Shown piece after piece: positions 50,414-63,696 of a stretch of 64,000 nt of DNA. Each line of letters starts with the position of its first letter. The first letter of the stretch is position 1. Below the pieces are notes generated by a model, which searched no databases, was not told where the DNA came from, and saw nothing but the letters and a program-made list of their open reading frames with translations. The DNA comes from Colius striatus (Eukaryota; Chordata; Aves; Coliiformes; Coliidae): assembly GCF_028858725.1 (NCBI RefSeq), contig NC_084767.1, positions 17,375,895 to 17,439,894 of the forward strand, in the 5' to 3' direction. Position numbers and translations under genes: made by a program.

Positions 50414-53400
50414 ACCCCTCAGATTCCCCATCTGGGAAGTGGTATTGACTTTGCTATTCTAGAGCTGGTGTTAAAATATGATGCTTTCCTCATAACACTA
50501 GTATTTGAATTCTTTTAAAAATGTGCTCAGTTTGTTCAGATACAAACAATTACCAGATTTTAGAAAGCTGGTCAGAGAAGACCTGATAATCAACTAATCT
50601 ATGCTGTTAAATGCTTTGCCCCTGGGAAATTAGTAATTATTTGCTGATATGCTGCATGGCTCCTGCCACTCTGTGAAGTCAGCAATTCTAACACCATTGA
50701 AAGAGGAAATAATACCATAACCAGGAACCTCCTTGCTGTAAGAAAAGGGGGGGGGGGAGGGGAATGGTGCTTCTGTGAGTAATATGGAAATAACTGCCCA
50801 AGTCAGAAATATCTGTCACACTTAGTGATGTAGCTGAAGGCCCATCCAGATTGCAGCATCACCAGAAACAGGCTGCACAAGAGGATCTGGCACAGTTAGA
50901 CCAACGATGCAGCTCTAAGAGTTCTGCTCTTTGTCATCAACTTCTATTTGTTTTTAATTATGTGCTACAGAATAATTAATATTAACATTTTTACATGTTT
51001 TCTTGCATATACAGACAAATGTCTAACAAACATGTCGGTTGCTCAGCTGCAGGAGTGTATTTTCCAAGTAAAATGATTTTCAGAGACTGCATTAGACAAA
51101 GAGTACCTTACTTATACCAACCATTATTTTGAAGTGTTTCAAACAGATTTCCTTTCTTCTTGGTTGTGGGGTGTTACTGATAGTAAAAGCCGTACTTAAA
51201 TCTCTGTTCAACTGCATTTTTTAGATTTAATGGCAAAAAAAGTTGTGCCAGCTGTCAAAACAAAATAATTATTTTCCTAGTGTAAGTACTTTGGACTCAT
51301 TGGTTAATTCTCTTCTTTGTTTTGTTGCATAGAAAGCTTAGGCAGACTGTGATGAGACAAAATTACATCAGATATATAAACATCTTCTCAAAATTCAGGA
51401 CTCAACTCTTTCCCTAAGTCACTTGAATACAGCTGCTAATTATCTCATAGAATGCATTTTGCTGCAGTTTGAAGAGCACATGATGCTGGAGGAGAAACCA
51501 CTCAGTAACACCGTAGGCTTTACTTCCACTGTGTGAATGTTTTTCCAAGCCAGAAGTCCCTGCCTTTTGAAGGGAAGGATTTATAAGCTAACAAAGTAGA
51601 AACGTGAGAACAGCCAGCTTGGGAGATATTCCTCCACTGAGGGCTTTCAGAGGAAGCACAGTGAAAGTTTTCCTTCCCTGACAAAGGGAAACAGGGAAAA
51701 GGGAGTTACAGCTTTTGTCTCACGCAGTGGTAGGACAAGACTTAAACACTATGTATCAGATTCCCTGTCAAAACCTGCTGCCATTAAAGCAATGCTCTGC
51801 TTTGTCCTGAGAGGGGTGGGATGCATGATATCCTGAAACTATTAACCACTCTGTTTATCATTGCCATGTACCAGGCAGAAAAGCTTCAGTGTGCCTGAAA
51901 CGACATTTCAGTAGATGAACGCTGAAAATCTGAAAACCTGAGGTCTCAGTGAAAGATAAATATGTGCAGTTAATAAATATATAATTATTTCATTAAGTCC
52001 TAGAAACAAATGCAGCATTACTGATGATGGAAACAATTTTGTTGATATCACTGGAGTTGAACACACTTAAGCCAGAATGAAACACAAATGCCCACATAAT
52101 CCTTTGTGACCTCTCAATTATTCCCACACAGCGTGGCAGTGATTTCACAGATAACACTGAAGGGAAAATGTAATTTAAGATTTTTATGGTATGTGTGCTA
52201 GTCCCTTTAACTTTCTTATTTGGTAGTCATTGAGACAAGTCAATCTGAAGTGTATTTTAGTTGGAGTAAGCGTTGCAGCAGAGATACTTGGGTCCATTGT
52301 GAGTCTTTGTGTTCTTTCTAGTACTATTTTCCACAATGATTTCATCCCTACCCAGTGTCTGATTATTAGAGGAATAGCCTTTGTCTGCAGAAGACAATGT
52401 ATTGATTGCTAGCCATGGCAGAGCTGCATGGGAGACCAGTATTTTGTATCTACAGCTGGAGCTTGTTGGAGTAACAAATCACTAAAGTAAAATATTTGCT
52501 GTAGCTTTCCATGGATAAAAAGCATTTCTGTAACACCATACTGGATTCTCAAAATGTAGAAAGAGATTTTCCCTCAAATATTTACTGCTAAGTATAAATA
52601 CTTTCAAAGATTTAGGAAAACCTAGCAATGTCCACTGCTGCTTATAAAATTAATGCCTTTGCTTTTGGATTTTTCTTTTTTTCTGTCTTAACTACAGTAA
52701 TTAGAAATGCTATCTCAACAGAAACTAAAAAGTTTGTTCTTCCAACTTTTGAAATTGGCTGCCATCCAAAAAGTAGCATCTTCATCCCTTAAATTAATTA
52801 TATTATTTACTAGTATCAATGTTTGGTTTGGATTGCCTGCCTCAACTCTTTTCCTGAAATCATGTCACCGTGCTTAACACTAAACCAGCTACCCTGTGCT
52901 TGCTAACAGCTGATCTTTTTTAAACACACACAGATAACGTTGTCCTCCTTTGGTGTTACAGAAAATCCACAGGTGTATCGGCAGAAAAAAGGTTCACTGT
53001 AGGGTGGCATGTGAAATATACTGGCACGAAGAAACACCCTTTTTCAACTGGATCGGTCATATGATTGGTATTTGGCAGAGACTCATAGCATGACTCAGTG
53101 AAATCTTTTCACAGTGAAGCTTCTCATATAGTAAACATTCCCAAGCACTAGACTGTATAGTTTTATTTCACTGAAGTAAAATCCCATTGTGTTAAATTAT
53201 AATGTGGAGCCATTATCTAAGATAATTTAATGGATGCAGCTCTTCAAGTTCTCACCATCTGCTCTACTCTTTAATTACAAACTAAAAAATAAAAAGTACA
53301 ATTCACAGTCCCATCATAAAAAGATGACTGGAAGTGATTTGGATGAAGAGGTATGCATTACACTCAGACTGCCAGCATCTGTTACATACATGGTTTCACT

Positions 53401-56258
53401 TGACAGTAAGCTGCACTTTGCTGGTAGCACCCCTACTTATTTTTAAAGTAGTATGTATTGACAGTTTCAAGTGAATAGATGGTTAGACATTCCCTCACCT
53501 GGAAATGCTATTGTCCAGTGCTGTGGTTCTGACTGCATCTCTAATATAGCTGCTTTACAGGATAGTTGAATTTACTTTCTTGCCTGCAAGCCATTGAACA
53601 CTGCAGAATCTTTGGGGCAAAAGAAAGTACAGAAATGCAGTAAATGAAACGCCACAGTAGAGATACTATTTTTCAGCATTTTTTAGAGAGGCTATTCTCT
53701 CTACAAGGAATATATATATATATATATCTCATTATTCTGTATGACATATAGAAAGCACTTACATTTAAAACAGATAAACAAACTGCAAGTATTTGCATTT
53801 CTGCATTCAGTGACTGCCCAGAAGCTTTTTCATTCACAGATGTATGAAAATAGTGGGTTTGCCCACTTAACAGTTATGACTTTGAAGAAAGCTTATGACA
53901 GTTTAAAAAATCTACTCATATAAGTAGCAAAATTAATAGTAGCTATAACACTTCACAAAAGGGGGAGTGGGACTTGAAATGGCCCTGAAAATCTTTAAAC
54001 ACATTCAAGAAACATCTTCTGTCTCCTGATCTGTTCATCAGCCCATAGTGCCTCCTGCTATACTGGTTTCATAGTGCAAAGTAAGAGCTAGAGTTATTTT
54101 CTTCAGCATAGAAGTGTATTAAATAGCCACATAAAACCAGAAGAACTTGTTTTGGAAGAAGTCAGCCCTATCTCAAGGCTACTATAATGTACACACCTTT
54201 ATTGTGGAAATTCTTACATTTGGTATATTATCTACACATGAGCATTTCTTGATAGATTTTGGTACATTTGTCTGACTGTGTCCAGTTAGACACTAAAAAA
54301 TTAGAACAATAGTAGCTGTACCAATACAGGTTTTGTGACTACTAGAACATTAATTACTTTCTGCTATAATAGATGCTATTTTTTAAGGGAAGTATAACTA
54401 TAGTCAGGACAGAGAGGGCAATTTATGAAAAGGTACAGTGAGGGACTTCATCTAGGAACAGTCACAATGCAACAATGTTGGGTTTAACACTTAGGCTGTT
54501 GAGATTGATTTGTATTATAGCTTTGGTGCTCTACAAGGTGCTGTTTCTGAAATAAGCATTCTTCTGAGGAAGTTCAGCCAGGATGTTGTGAGATTATTTT
54601 GCACAGTAAAATGTGAATGAAAATTAAACTTGCTGTGCAGTGTTCCAAAGTGCTGGGCCAGTGATTCTGTGATGGAGAGCCTCCCTTGTGAAGCTGGCAA
54701 GCTGCTACTTCTCATTCTATGCAACTGAGATCAACCACTGCTCTAAAAGACCCTTCACTGCCACTTCACTCATCCAGACCAATAATAAATACACATTCAT
54801 TATAGTATTGAAATATTCTAATTGCCTAAGTTAATGACAGCTTTCAGGAACCAGTTTGTCTCTTTGGTAATACACCTGATTGTCATTATTTGATTATGGA
54901 ATAATTACACACCCACTGGAAACAACAGTCATAATTTCATTTATCTTCTCAGTTTGTAATCTGAGGAGGAAAACCACACTGGGGAAGTGTACAAATTAAC
55001 ATTATGCTCATGCTAGATATGTGTTCCTGAGAGTAAATCTCTGCATATTGCAGCAGCAAACAAAGTTACTACTAGCTCCTGTCTTTGAACCCATGAATGA
55101 AATTCAGCTGGTTATTCAACTCACACAGCTCAAGTTTACCAGGCATTTGGGCAACCAGCACAAGCCCAGCTGTTAGGCCTGAAAACTTTTAGGATTTGTT
55201 GGCTTGGGCTTCCAACAGCTAGGTGTGGGTAGCATTTGTATGGCAGACCTGCAATACAATAGGGTGGACATATGCGCTCTGGGACTAAACATGAGGAGAG
55301 TTACTTTGCCACAGAATGCACTCAGCACTTATCACTAGTGCTGCAGATATCAGAAAGGAAGTTAAATGTTCTTTCAGTAAGCTCCCAGTCCCAACTGAAA
55401 TGCTGAGAGTTTCAGCATTACCATCCACCAGTGAGACTAAGGGGCTACCCTTTATGGCCATTTCTCATTCTCTGACCAAATACAAGATTCTTGATTCTTA
55501 TTAGTCAAATTTATCACAGTGTAGTTTTTATTTTCATGACATTTATCTTCTACACAACTTCAGTTTAGAATTATGTTTCCAGAGCTTATGAGGTATTGTG
55601 GATCGTTTGGCTAAATCCAATTCAGTGAGGCTGAAAAGGAGGAAGAAGGAAGTTATGCACAGGAAAAGGGATAGAGGAGAAGAATGTCAATTGGGAAGAA
55701 TGACGCTAGCGCTCAGGCAAAAAAGATGCCAATCAAGGAGGGAGGTGACAGCATGCAATGAAACAGGAGATGAAAAAATAAAATGTATTACTCATATAGA
55801 AGAGATTCAGGTTGATTAGATCACCAGGAGAGCTGGACAGTTTGTTAGAGCTGAAGGGAAGTATCTAACAATCTCAGGATTGACCACTGCCTTTTCCTAA
55901 CCATTTTTTATCCTTCCCAAGTCATGGGAGTTTGATGGATGTGATGAGGAAAGGTGGAGAAAGGTGACACAGCTCAGGCCTGGAAGGGTAAATAGTCTTA
56001 GCTAGTTAAAAACAGAGATAGGACTTTGTCTGTGAACAGGGTGTTACTAATGAGGAAGCTCAGGTTTATGAAGTGTAGCTCCATCCACCCAGGAAAGACA
56101 CTTTCCAAATAGTGTAACAACCTGCAGGTTTTTTTGCATGTTTATTTATTATTATTACACTCACAAATATTTTGACTGTCATTGATTTGGCATGACTGGT
56201 AGTTTCTGCTTGGGCAATATAGGATTACCAAGGATACTTATGCTCAGGACTGAGGTAG
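50414..56258. other. Gene-free AT-rich interval, middle part
   Basis: Non-coding DNA with an 11-base G run at 50747-50757 and an (AT)9 microsatellite at 53710-53727. No exon, RNA gene or further named repeat was seen. Confidence 0.55.
53710..53727. repeat. (AT)9 microsatellite
   Basis: Eighteen bases of uninterrupted alternating A and T. It is a likely length-polymorphic site. Confidence 0.9.
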
Positions 56259-56802
56259 CGTCCTGGTTTTGACCGGGATGGAGTTATTTTTTCTCCCCAG
56301 TAGCTGGCCTGGGACTGTGTTTTGGATTTTGTGTGAGAATAATGTTGATACCCAAGGATGTTTTAGTTGTGGATAAGTAATGCTGATACTAAGTGATTAG
56401 TTTCCCATACTCTGCTACTGAGGAGGGACACAAGAAGCTGGGAGTGAGCGTGGCCAGGACAGCTGATCCACACTAGTCACAGGATGCATTGTACTGTATA
56501 GCAACAGGGGGCAGTTGGCAGAGAGGGGTGGATCGCTGCTGGGGCATCATTCAGTGGGTGGTGAGCAACTGTATTGGGCATCACTGGTCTTTTCTTGGGT
56601 TTTATTTATCTCTTTTTTGGGGTTATATTCCCTTTCATTACTATTTTTATTACTGTTATTATAATATTTTATTTCATTTAGTTATTAAAGCATAAGCCCA
56701 CATGTTTTACTTGATTTTCTGACTCTCCTCTCCATCCCTTGGCAGCAGGAGGAGGGAGCATGTGGCTGGTGCTCAGCTGCTGGCTGTGGTTAAACCACCA
56801 CA
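56259..56802 (+). mobile_element. Second solo-LTR-like endogenous retrovirus repeat, about 0.54 kb
   Basis: It starts CGTCCTGGTTTTGACCGGGA, where the family usually begins TGTCCTGG, so the first T appears mutated. It ends GGTTAAACCACCACA. Inside are TAGCTGG, GTGTTTTGGATTT, GAGAATAATGTTGATA, CACAAGAAGCTGGGAG, GGATCGCTGCTGGGGC, an AT-rich U3/R-like part and a poly(A) signal ATTAAA near 56684. It differs in sequence and length from the 49.3-kb LTR, so it is a separate family; I recall it as common in birds. Flanks AGGTAG and GGTGTG do not form a clean target duplication. No retroviral genes adjoin. Confidence 0.82.
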
Positions 56803-59800
56803 GGTGTGCTGACAGCATGATTTCCTATTGCCAAAGCTGAGGCAATCCACATATTTTTATTTTCATTTATATCTTTATTTCAATGAATATTAAACTGCCT
56901 CCTAAAGCTTCCTGGAAAAGGAAGACAGAGTTCTCTCTAGGCTCTGTATAATATAGCTACAGTACTGCAAATAATTTCAGGTTGCTACAGCACGTTCTTC
57001 CACTCCACCCTTAAAATAAGGCTTTTGGTGAGAACACTATTATGTAAGGCTGCAAGCGAGATTTGGAACAATAATCATCCAACTTTTCAATACCTAAGAT
57101 GGAAGGCACTGAAATTCTAAATGATAATACTCAAACACCAAAGCACAGCAGTGAATCCACCTATTACAATGAAATTGGATTCAGTATTAGGCTAAAAATA
57201 AGGTCAGGTTATTATTTGTAACTAGCTACTACTAATAATACACTTGTTAATGACACTGAAGCGAAATCATGATCTAAGAATAAGTGTGCCTGTGCAGTGA
57301 ATAATGTATCACAGTTCTCCTTTGTCCTTTACCACATACACAAATAGATTTCAAAAGAAAATGTCCCTCTCCAGTCTCTCTATTCAAAGGAAGTATTCAA
57401 GCAGCAGCCAGGCTGCAGCACTGCTTGGAACTGAGCTTAAGAGCTGATGCTGAGCTGGATGGTAAGCCAGCAGATTAGCCCAGCCATCTTTAGCAGATTG
57501 TGTATACCTGTTTCATCATGGAAGACAGCTGTGACATCACCAATATCATATTAACACACTTCTCGAAGTCTTGAGTGCTCATCAACTGAGTTCATGCTTT
57601 CTTCACTACAAGACACTGGCAGTTCTATGAAGCAAACATATATTCACCTGGCAGAAAAGTGAGAGAGGAATAACATTTTCTTGCTGCCATACTTTTTTTG
57701 CAGTCTTTCTATAGCTTAACTCTCTAGTTGCTTGGCCCAGATGACAATGACTGTGATGTAGTATCACCTAGGAAATACCGGGGGGGGGGGGGGGGGAAGA
57801 GAAAGTAATAGCTTCACAGAAAATCTCATTCATTCACTCAAATAAATAGGGTGGAGAATCGGTACATCAGTTGGGTGTCACCTGACTTACATGTAACAGG
57901 GTCTCCAGAACAAGAAAAAGAGGCACAGAATAAAGGCAAGAGTCCTACTTATTACTTGAACTGTACTGTGTACCACTTTGCAAGGGCACAGAGTTAAAGA
58001 GCAGAAACATTATGACAAGCATGGCGAAAAACGTCTCTCAGAGCTCAGGCTTAATATCCTTAAGTCTGCAGGTATGACACTTGGTCCTCCTGGATTTATA
58101 AGTATTTAATAGGATCACAGGCTCCTTCCAAGAAAAACTATCCTCATTACAGCCTTGAAGCCTCCCCAGCCACATGATCCAGCTGCCTTCTTTTCCCTTA
58201 GTTACTTTGTTTTGCCATAAGTCTATGAACTAAGATGAGAGCAAATGTATCCCGCTGAGGTTTTAGCCACAGTTCAGCTGCAACCTTGTGTTTGAGATTT
58301 TACAGAAGTGAGCAGTGCAGCCCCTCGCTAAGATGTGACTTGAAAAAAAACCCCACCTCTTACAAGCCCTACATTTTTCATATTCCTAAAGCCAATCGTT
58401 TGAAAGCCTGCAACGGTGGTTTCTCTGTAGTAGGCCACAAAAAGCAATGACAACTATCCCATGCCTAACATAGGAAACATTACGCAGGAATTGTCTGTAC
58501 AAGGCATGTGGGAGGTGCCAAGTTTGTGACACTTATTAAAAAACTCCCACTTTGGATCATATTATCTCCATGACAACTGCTTGTATGTATTAATATTTTG
58601 TTGTGTGCTTAAACGTAGCTTATGGAGAGGACTGAACAACAGGAGAGCTCTTCCAAGGAAAGTCCTTGTGACATGAGCTGTACTAATCAGAGCGACACAG
58701 CTGCCAGCAACAAGCCTACAGCTTCCTAGCACAAGCTCAGCAGGACATTTCACAGATGTTTACATTATTTGCTTATAAGTAAGGAATTTAAGCACGTGCC
58801 CAAGTATCTATCGAACTGGGGTCTCCGCTCTTTTGACTCTAAATGCTTCTGTCATGTTTGGCAAGTTAAGGTAACTTCAGTATCTGTTTCCTCAAGGGCC
58901 TGAAATCAGGTATTCGTCCATCTGGCCACAATTGTGGCAATGTTTGTCCTGGCAGTGGTAGTACTTTTCAAGTGGTCTAAAAGATTAAAGCTGTGAGACA
59001 ATGCAGAGTATTTTCAGAGCTGAGGAAGCGTGTGGCCACATGCCCAGGTGCACAGTGATGTACCCACCTCACTGGCACCTCTGCTCAGCCAGCCAGAAGC
59101 CTGCACTGGGCTGGACACACTTGCTCAGAGCAGCATCCAGTGACATTCCTGGAAAGAGAGTAGGACATATCACATTTCCAAAATGTAAGAAAACTGATAT
59201 CTGTGAATGGGCACTCTTTTCTTGGCTTTTTAAATATCCTTGACTGTGAAACATCCATATCCATAGTGATTTGAAAATATGATTTTCATAGTTAAGTTCT
59301 TCTTTCAGTAAGACTGTACACTTCATGCTTTTGGTACACCACCAGAGTGAGCAAGCAAATTTCAAGTAATATGTCTTGTGGTATGTAAGGTGGTTAATAA
59401 TGAGATTTCATCCTTTACAGAGCTATTTCAATGAACTTTCAAAGTGAGTAGGGCTCCGTTATTAGCGGTATTACTGATGTCACTGATGTTGTCATGCACT
59501 ATCTGGACTCTGGAATGAGTCAAATATACAGAAATAACGTTTGTTCTTGCTGATGTAACACAAATATGACATAGATCACTTCTCTTCTAGATCCCATCTT
59601 CTGCAACTAAAGATTACAAGATATATCTGACTTAATGGACTATTAAGACACTAAATATACAATATTTTGTCTTAGTAAGTGGCCAATATCTGAATATGCG
59701 TGAGATTACATGATGACTTCATCTCACATGGAAAAATCCCTTTCCCCACAGAGGCAGTTGACTTCTACAGTAAAGTACCAGTATCTATGCTGTTTTCTTC

Positions 59801-62800
59801 TAAAAAAAAAAAAAAAAGAGCACTAATCAGAGAAGGTAGCCTGACATCAAAAGATGGCAACTCATTATTACAATATTGTATAGCCTTTTAAATCCTGCAT
59901 TTAGTATTAAAGCACCATAGCAACAGACATTTCAGAAGTGCACTGACAGGAAATTTAGAACCAGTAAAATATTCAGAGAGAGGTAAGTGTGAAGAAAACT
60001 GCTGTACGTGTTCCTTACTCTACAATGCTTAATCAACACACACTCACACAGTTGTACGGTCCTGGCAATATACATCTGCATGGTGAAAATGCCAACTGAT
60101 GTCTCTCATACTACAGGGAAAATGCTGGTGTTGCTGCAGAATCTGACGAGACTATTGCAATTGTGAGCACACACTTTAAGATTCATTCCAGAATCAGTTG
60201 TCACTGTAGGTGATTTTGCAAAAAGCCTGCCTAACCCATCACCTCAATGTATGTACACATACAAGCAGTCAGCTTGAGTACTTAACCTTTTAAAGCATGC
60301 CATACATAAGAAACTTGTCACTGACTCAAGTGTGAGGATCGATATACAGCAGTATGGGCTACCCCTGACTCATAGCCACCACACCCAGCCCGTCTCCTTC
60401 CCTACAAACCCCACACACAAAAGCTTGGCATAAATTCACATACTGAACGTGAAGTGCTCTTTCTGCCACCTCACAACTCAGTTTAATCTTACTGTGTATA
60501 TGAAACACTGACAAACCGTCAACTTATGCAACACAGCTGATATTCTTTCATTATTTTGTCCTCCTTTGAAGGCTCAGATAACCATCTAAAACAGAAGACA
60601 AAAGCAACTGTGCTCTCTAAACTATTGATTATGACTCTGAAGTAGGAGGGAGGAATGAGATCTGACTTCTGATCCACATCTAAACTATTCAAAACAAGAT
60701 GAGGACAAAATACGGAGCTAATGCTTGGGATAGAGAAGGAAACCAAAACTTTCCCCTTCTTTGTGAGTGTCCAGATAACTGAATCCTGAATGTCATGTGC
60801 TGAGTCCTGAATTCTCTCCTAGCTGACAGCACAGCCTCAGCTGCAAGCAGGGAATGCTGAGTCACCTACCCCTTCTGAAGTGGGGTTTGTCCTGGCAGTT
60901 GAGAGCTATGACTGACTCTATTGAAACAAAAAAGGCTCCTTTCTCAGGTAAGCAAGTTAACACTAAGCTTGTGTGGGTTTAGGGACTAGCACAATTGCTC
61001 TGAAGACAGCTGTGAGTGTGATCTGTAAAGAAGCGCTGTCTAATTCACTCTAGCTGTGCTTTCCCCACACCTATCAGATAAAACATCACAGGACTCTGGT
61101 TGTAGTTTCATAAGCAAATATGCCAGGCTAATAGTTTCCTGCTGCTATGAAGGTTTTCTTCTCTCTCAATCCACCATTCCTATTCCAGACATACAGACGC
61201 GTGCAGGCAACCCCATCCTGTCTCATTTTGAGTGCTAGGATCGGTGGCCAGCACATCCTCTTTTTCAGATGGATCAACTGCCTGCCACAGAGGCCAGGAA
61301 TTAGAGCCAATGACACAAAACAAGGCCCTGCCCTCAGATGAAGGTTTCCAGAGCTCCCTTCTCCCCAGCTACTTCTGTGATCCTGACGCCACACATCCCT
61401 TCCTATGCCACCTCAAACCATTGGTACAAACACACAAAGAAGTGGACAAGGATTCAGATGTAACAAAGAATGCCTTTTTTTTTTTTCCCCCAAGTAGAGC
61501 AGCTTTTCTTGAACACTCCTTTTTGCTAGAAACAGAGAGGGAACAAAGCTAAAGAGGGACTGCCACCAGTGCCATCTTCCTTTCAGCCTGAAGTGACCAA
61601 CATCCAAGAGCAGAGACAACCTTGTCCTGGATAGACAGACTCTGACAAGGTGCTGAAGTGCTCGTTTCTCTTAGGATTGAAGCATAGAGTAGCAAAACTG
61701 TAGGTTAAGATTTTTTGGAATGTTCCAGAAAAGTTAAAAAAGAACTGTAATTAGTTTGGGGTTTTTTTTTTGTAGTGACAACATGAGGCATTCAAAGACG
61801 TAATCTGCGGGAGTTCCACCAACAATTTCACTATCTCTATGGAAAATACAGAGCTAAATGTGTTCTTAAAACATTGGACAGTGCCAGAAGGTCAACAGTT
61901 ACTAAAGAAAACTTTAGCTTGGCAAGATACAGAACAGATGATGTTATTGCTTCATGTTCTTTGCATTTATTGATTCACGTTTATCTTAGCAGTATTAAAG
62001 ATGTGCTGCAAAGTAAATTCTTGAAACATCACTTTTCAGTGAATATCACTTCTTGCAACTTCAAGTACAAAACTAAGAACATCTGAAGATGCAAATCCAC
62101 ATAAAAAGCGCAAAAACATTCTTGAAGAAAAACAAAACATTGAGTTAGGTCATTCAAACAAACTGATGTCTACTAGGAAAGTATGACACCAAGAAACCGA
62201 GACTGACCTATGAAACCAAACATTCTTTTCCCCTTGCTCACTAATTGTTAATTTGCTTCAACAGTACGCAAAGAATGTAGCAATTTAGATTGCACTAGGC
62301 AAACCCTGAGACAATTAATGCCTATTAAGTAGGAAAAGTTCTTGTTGATTTGATAATTTCAACAGACTACATTTTATCCAAATTTTGACCCATTTAAGTG
62401 AAAGAACTTTTTTTACTGTTAACGTCTTTTGGAAGTTAAGAGAAATCTTGCATTGACCAATATCTCTACAATTTAAGATGCAAACTGAAGTAACATACAC
62501 AATCCATTACAGATCACAGCTTTACGTTTCTTTGGTTTTTTGGTGCCTCTTACTTGTCTCTAGCCTAGCAACATCTCTTCCTTTCCCTAGGCAAGTGTTG
62601 GACTTGGGTAAGGTAGGAGAGATCCACCATCAGTTTCCCACATTTTGCTGAAAGCCTACATGTTCCTTCTCTCTTAAAAGGTCATAATAAACCCACTTCT
62701 CACAATTCTTTTGGTACCAATTGTTTGAGAGACAAGGAACGCGACCCAGCCTTTTTAATCTAAGCACTACATGCTGGTACAAGTAACAGACAGTATTTAA

Positions 62801-62939
62801 GGCTCACGTTTAAGCTCAAAATACTTATTTCTAAACAAGCGCCCTCCACGCCTCCCTCTTCCTAGGACAGGGCAATCATGCTCAGGGCAACAGGAACCAC
62901 AAGCAATTGCCAAGTAGGACGAAGCAATTACAAACGTCC
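56803..62939. other. Gene-free AT-rich interval upstream of PPP2CA
   Basis: Non-coding sequence with a 17-base G run at 57780-57796, a long A run near 59800-59817 and a T run near 61475. Open frames are short and random. Distal regulatory elements of PPP2CA may lie here but cannot be shown from sequence alone. Confidence 0.55.
57780..57796 (+). repeat. Homopolymer run of 17 G
   Basis: Seventeen consecutive G followed by AAGAG. Such a tract can form a G-quadruplex and is prone to slippage and sequencing error, so its length here should be treated as approximate. Confidence 0.9.
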
Positions 62940-63473
62940 CCTCCTCGACCCCTGGCAGATATTTGTCAGGCCGGGCGCCCTGAGCAGTACGGGCCCACTG
63001 AGGGGCCGGCGCTCGGCTCTCCCGGGCAGCAGGCACCATACAGTGCCGTGGCGCCCACAGCAGCGCCGCGCACTCCTCACCACCCCCCGGCACTGCCCCA
63101 CTGAGAAGGGCACCGCTGGCCTGACACGCCACAGCTCCAGCGAGCTGCACAGGGCCGACCGTCCACCACCGGGACACGACGTCGCGCATGGCCGGGGAGC
63201 ACCAACTCAGCCTAACACCCCCACCTCACAAGGCACGAGTGGCACACGCGCAAGCGCCGCAGGGCCTGCCCCCGCCGCTTTGTGCTGTTCTGCGCCGCGC
63301 AGGCGCGGATGAGCCCGGACTCCGCCCCGCCGCCTCCGTCCCACCGGTCGGGCGGGTCCGCCCCGGCCCGGCCCCACGCCGCCGCGCACGCGCGGCCCCG
63401 CCCGGAAGCTGCACACGCGCCGTTGCGTCCCATGGCGTCTCCCTCCCCCTCCCCGTAGTGGAAGCCGAGGCGG

Positions 63474-63481
63474 TGACGTCA
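63474..63481. promoter_or_regulatory. PPP2CA: Palindromic cAMP response element upstream of PPP2CA
   Basis: TGACGTCA is a perfect 8-bp CRE, 216 bases before the PPP2CA start codon and inside the CpG island. CREB/ATF proteins bind this sequence, and a CRE is a known feature of the mammalian PPP2CA promoter. The position suggests the core promoter. Confidence 0.75.
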
Positions 63482-63486
63482 GAAGC

Positions 63487-63496
63487 GGCGGCCATT
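63487..63496 (-). promoter_or_regulatory. PPP2CA: YY1-like site near the PPP2CA transcription start
   Basis: GGCGGCCATT, read on the minus strand as AATGGCCGCC, contains the CCAT core of YY1 sites, which often lie at or just after the start of housekeeping transcripts. It is 6 bases after the CRE. The match is short and is supported mainly by position. Confidence 0.4.
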
Positions 63497-63696
63497 ACAC
63501 GGTCTGGTGCGAGGGAGCGGGCGGTAGAGCTGCAGCAGCGGAGAGCGCCGCGCCGGCCGCCCGACTCGCAGCGCTCCGGGCCGCTTCCGCACCCGGCGCC
63601 TCGTCCTGCCGCGTCGCAGTCGTCGGCGTTGAGAGCGCGGATCGTAGGGGCCTCCGGGGTGGTGCGGCAGCAGCCCGTGAGGAGGGGGAGAGCGGG

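Noticed and set aside
55598-55819. A basic, lysine- and arginine-rich plus-strand frame of 73 codons
   Set aside because: It reflects an A/G-rich purine tract. There is no promoter, no recognised nuclear-protein domain and no splice evidence.
62878-63312. A 144-codon plus-strand frame upstream of PPP2CA, with an overlapping 130-codon minus-strand frame
   Set aside because: They lie in the promoter CpG island, overlap each other on opposite strands and carry no recognised motif.
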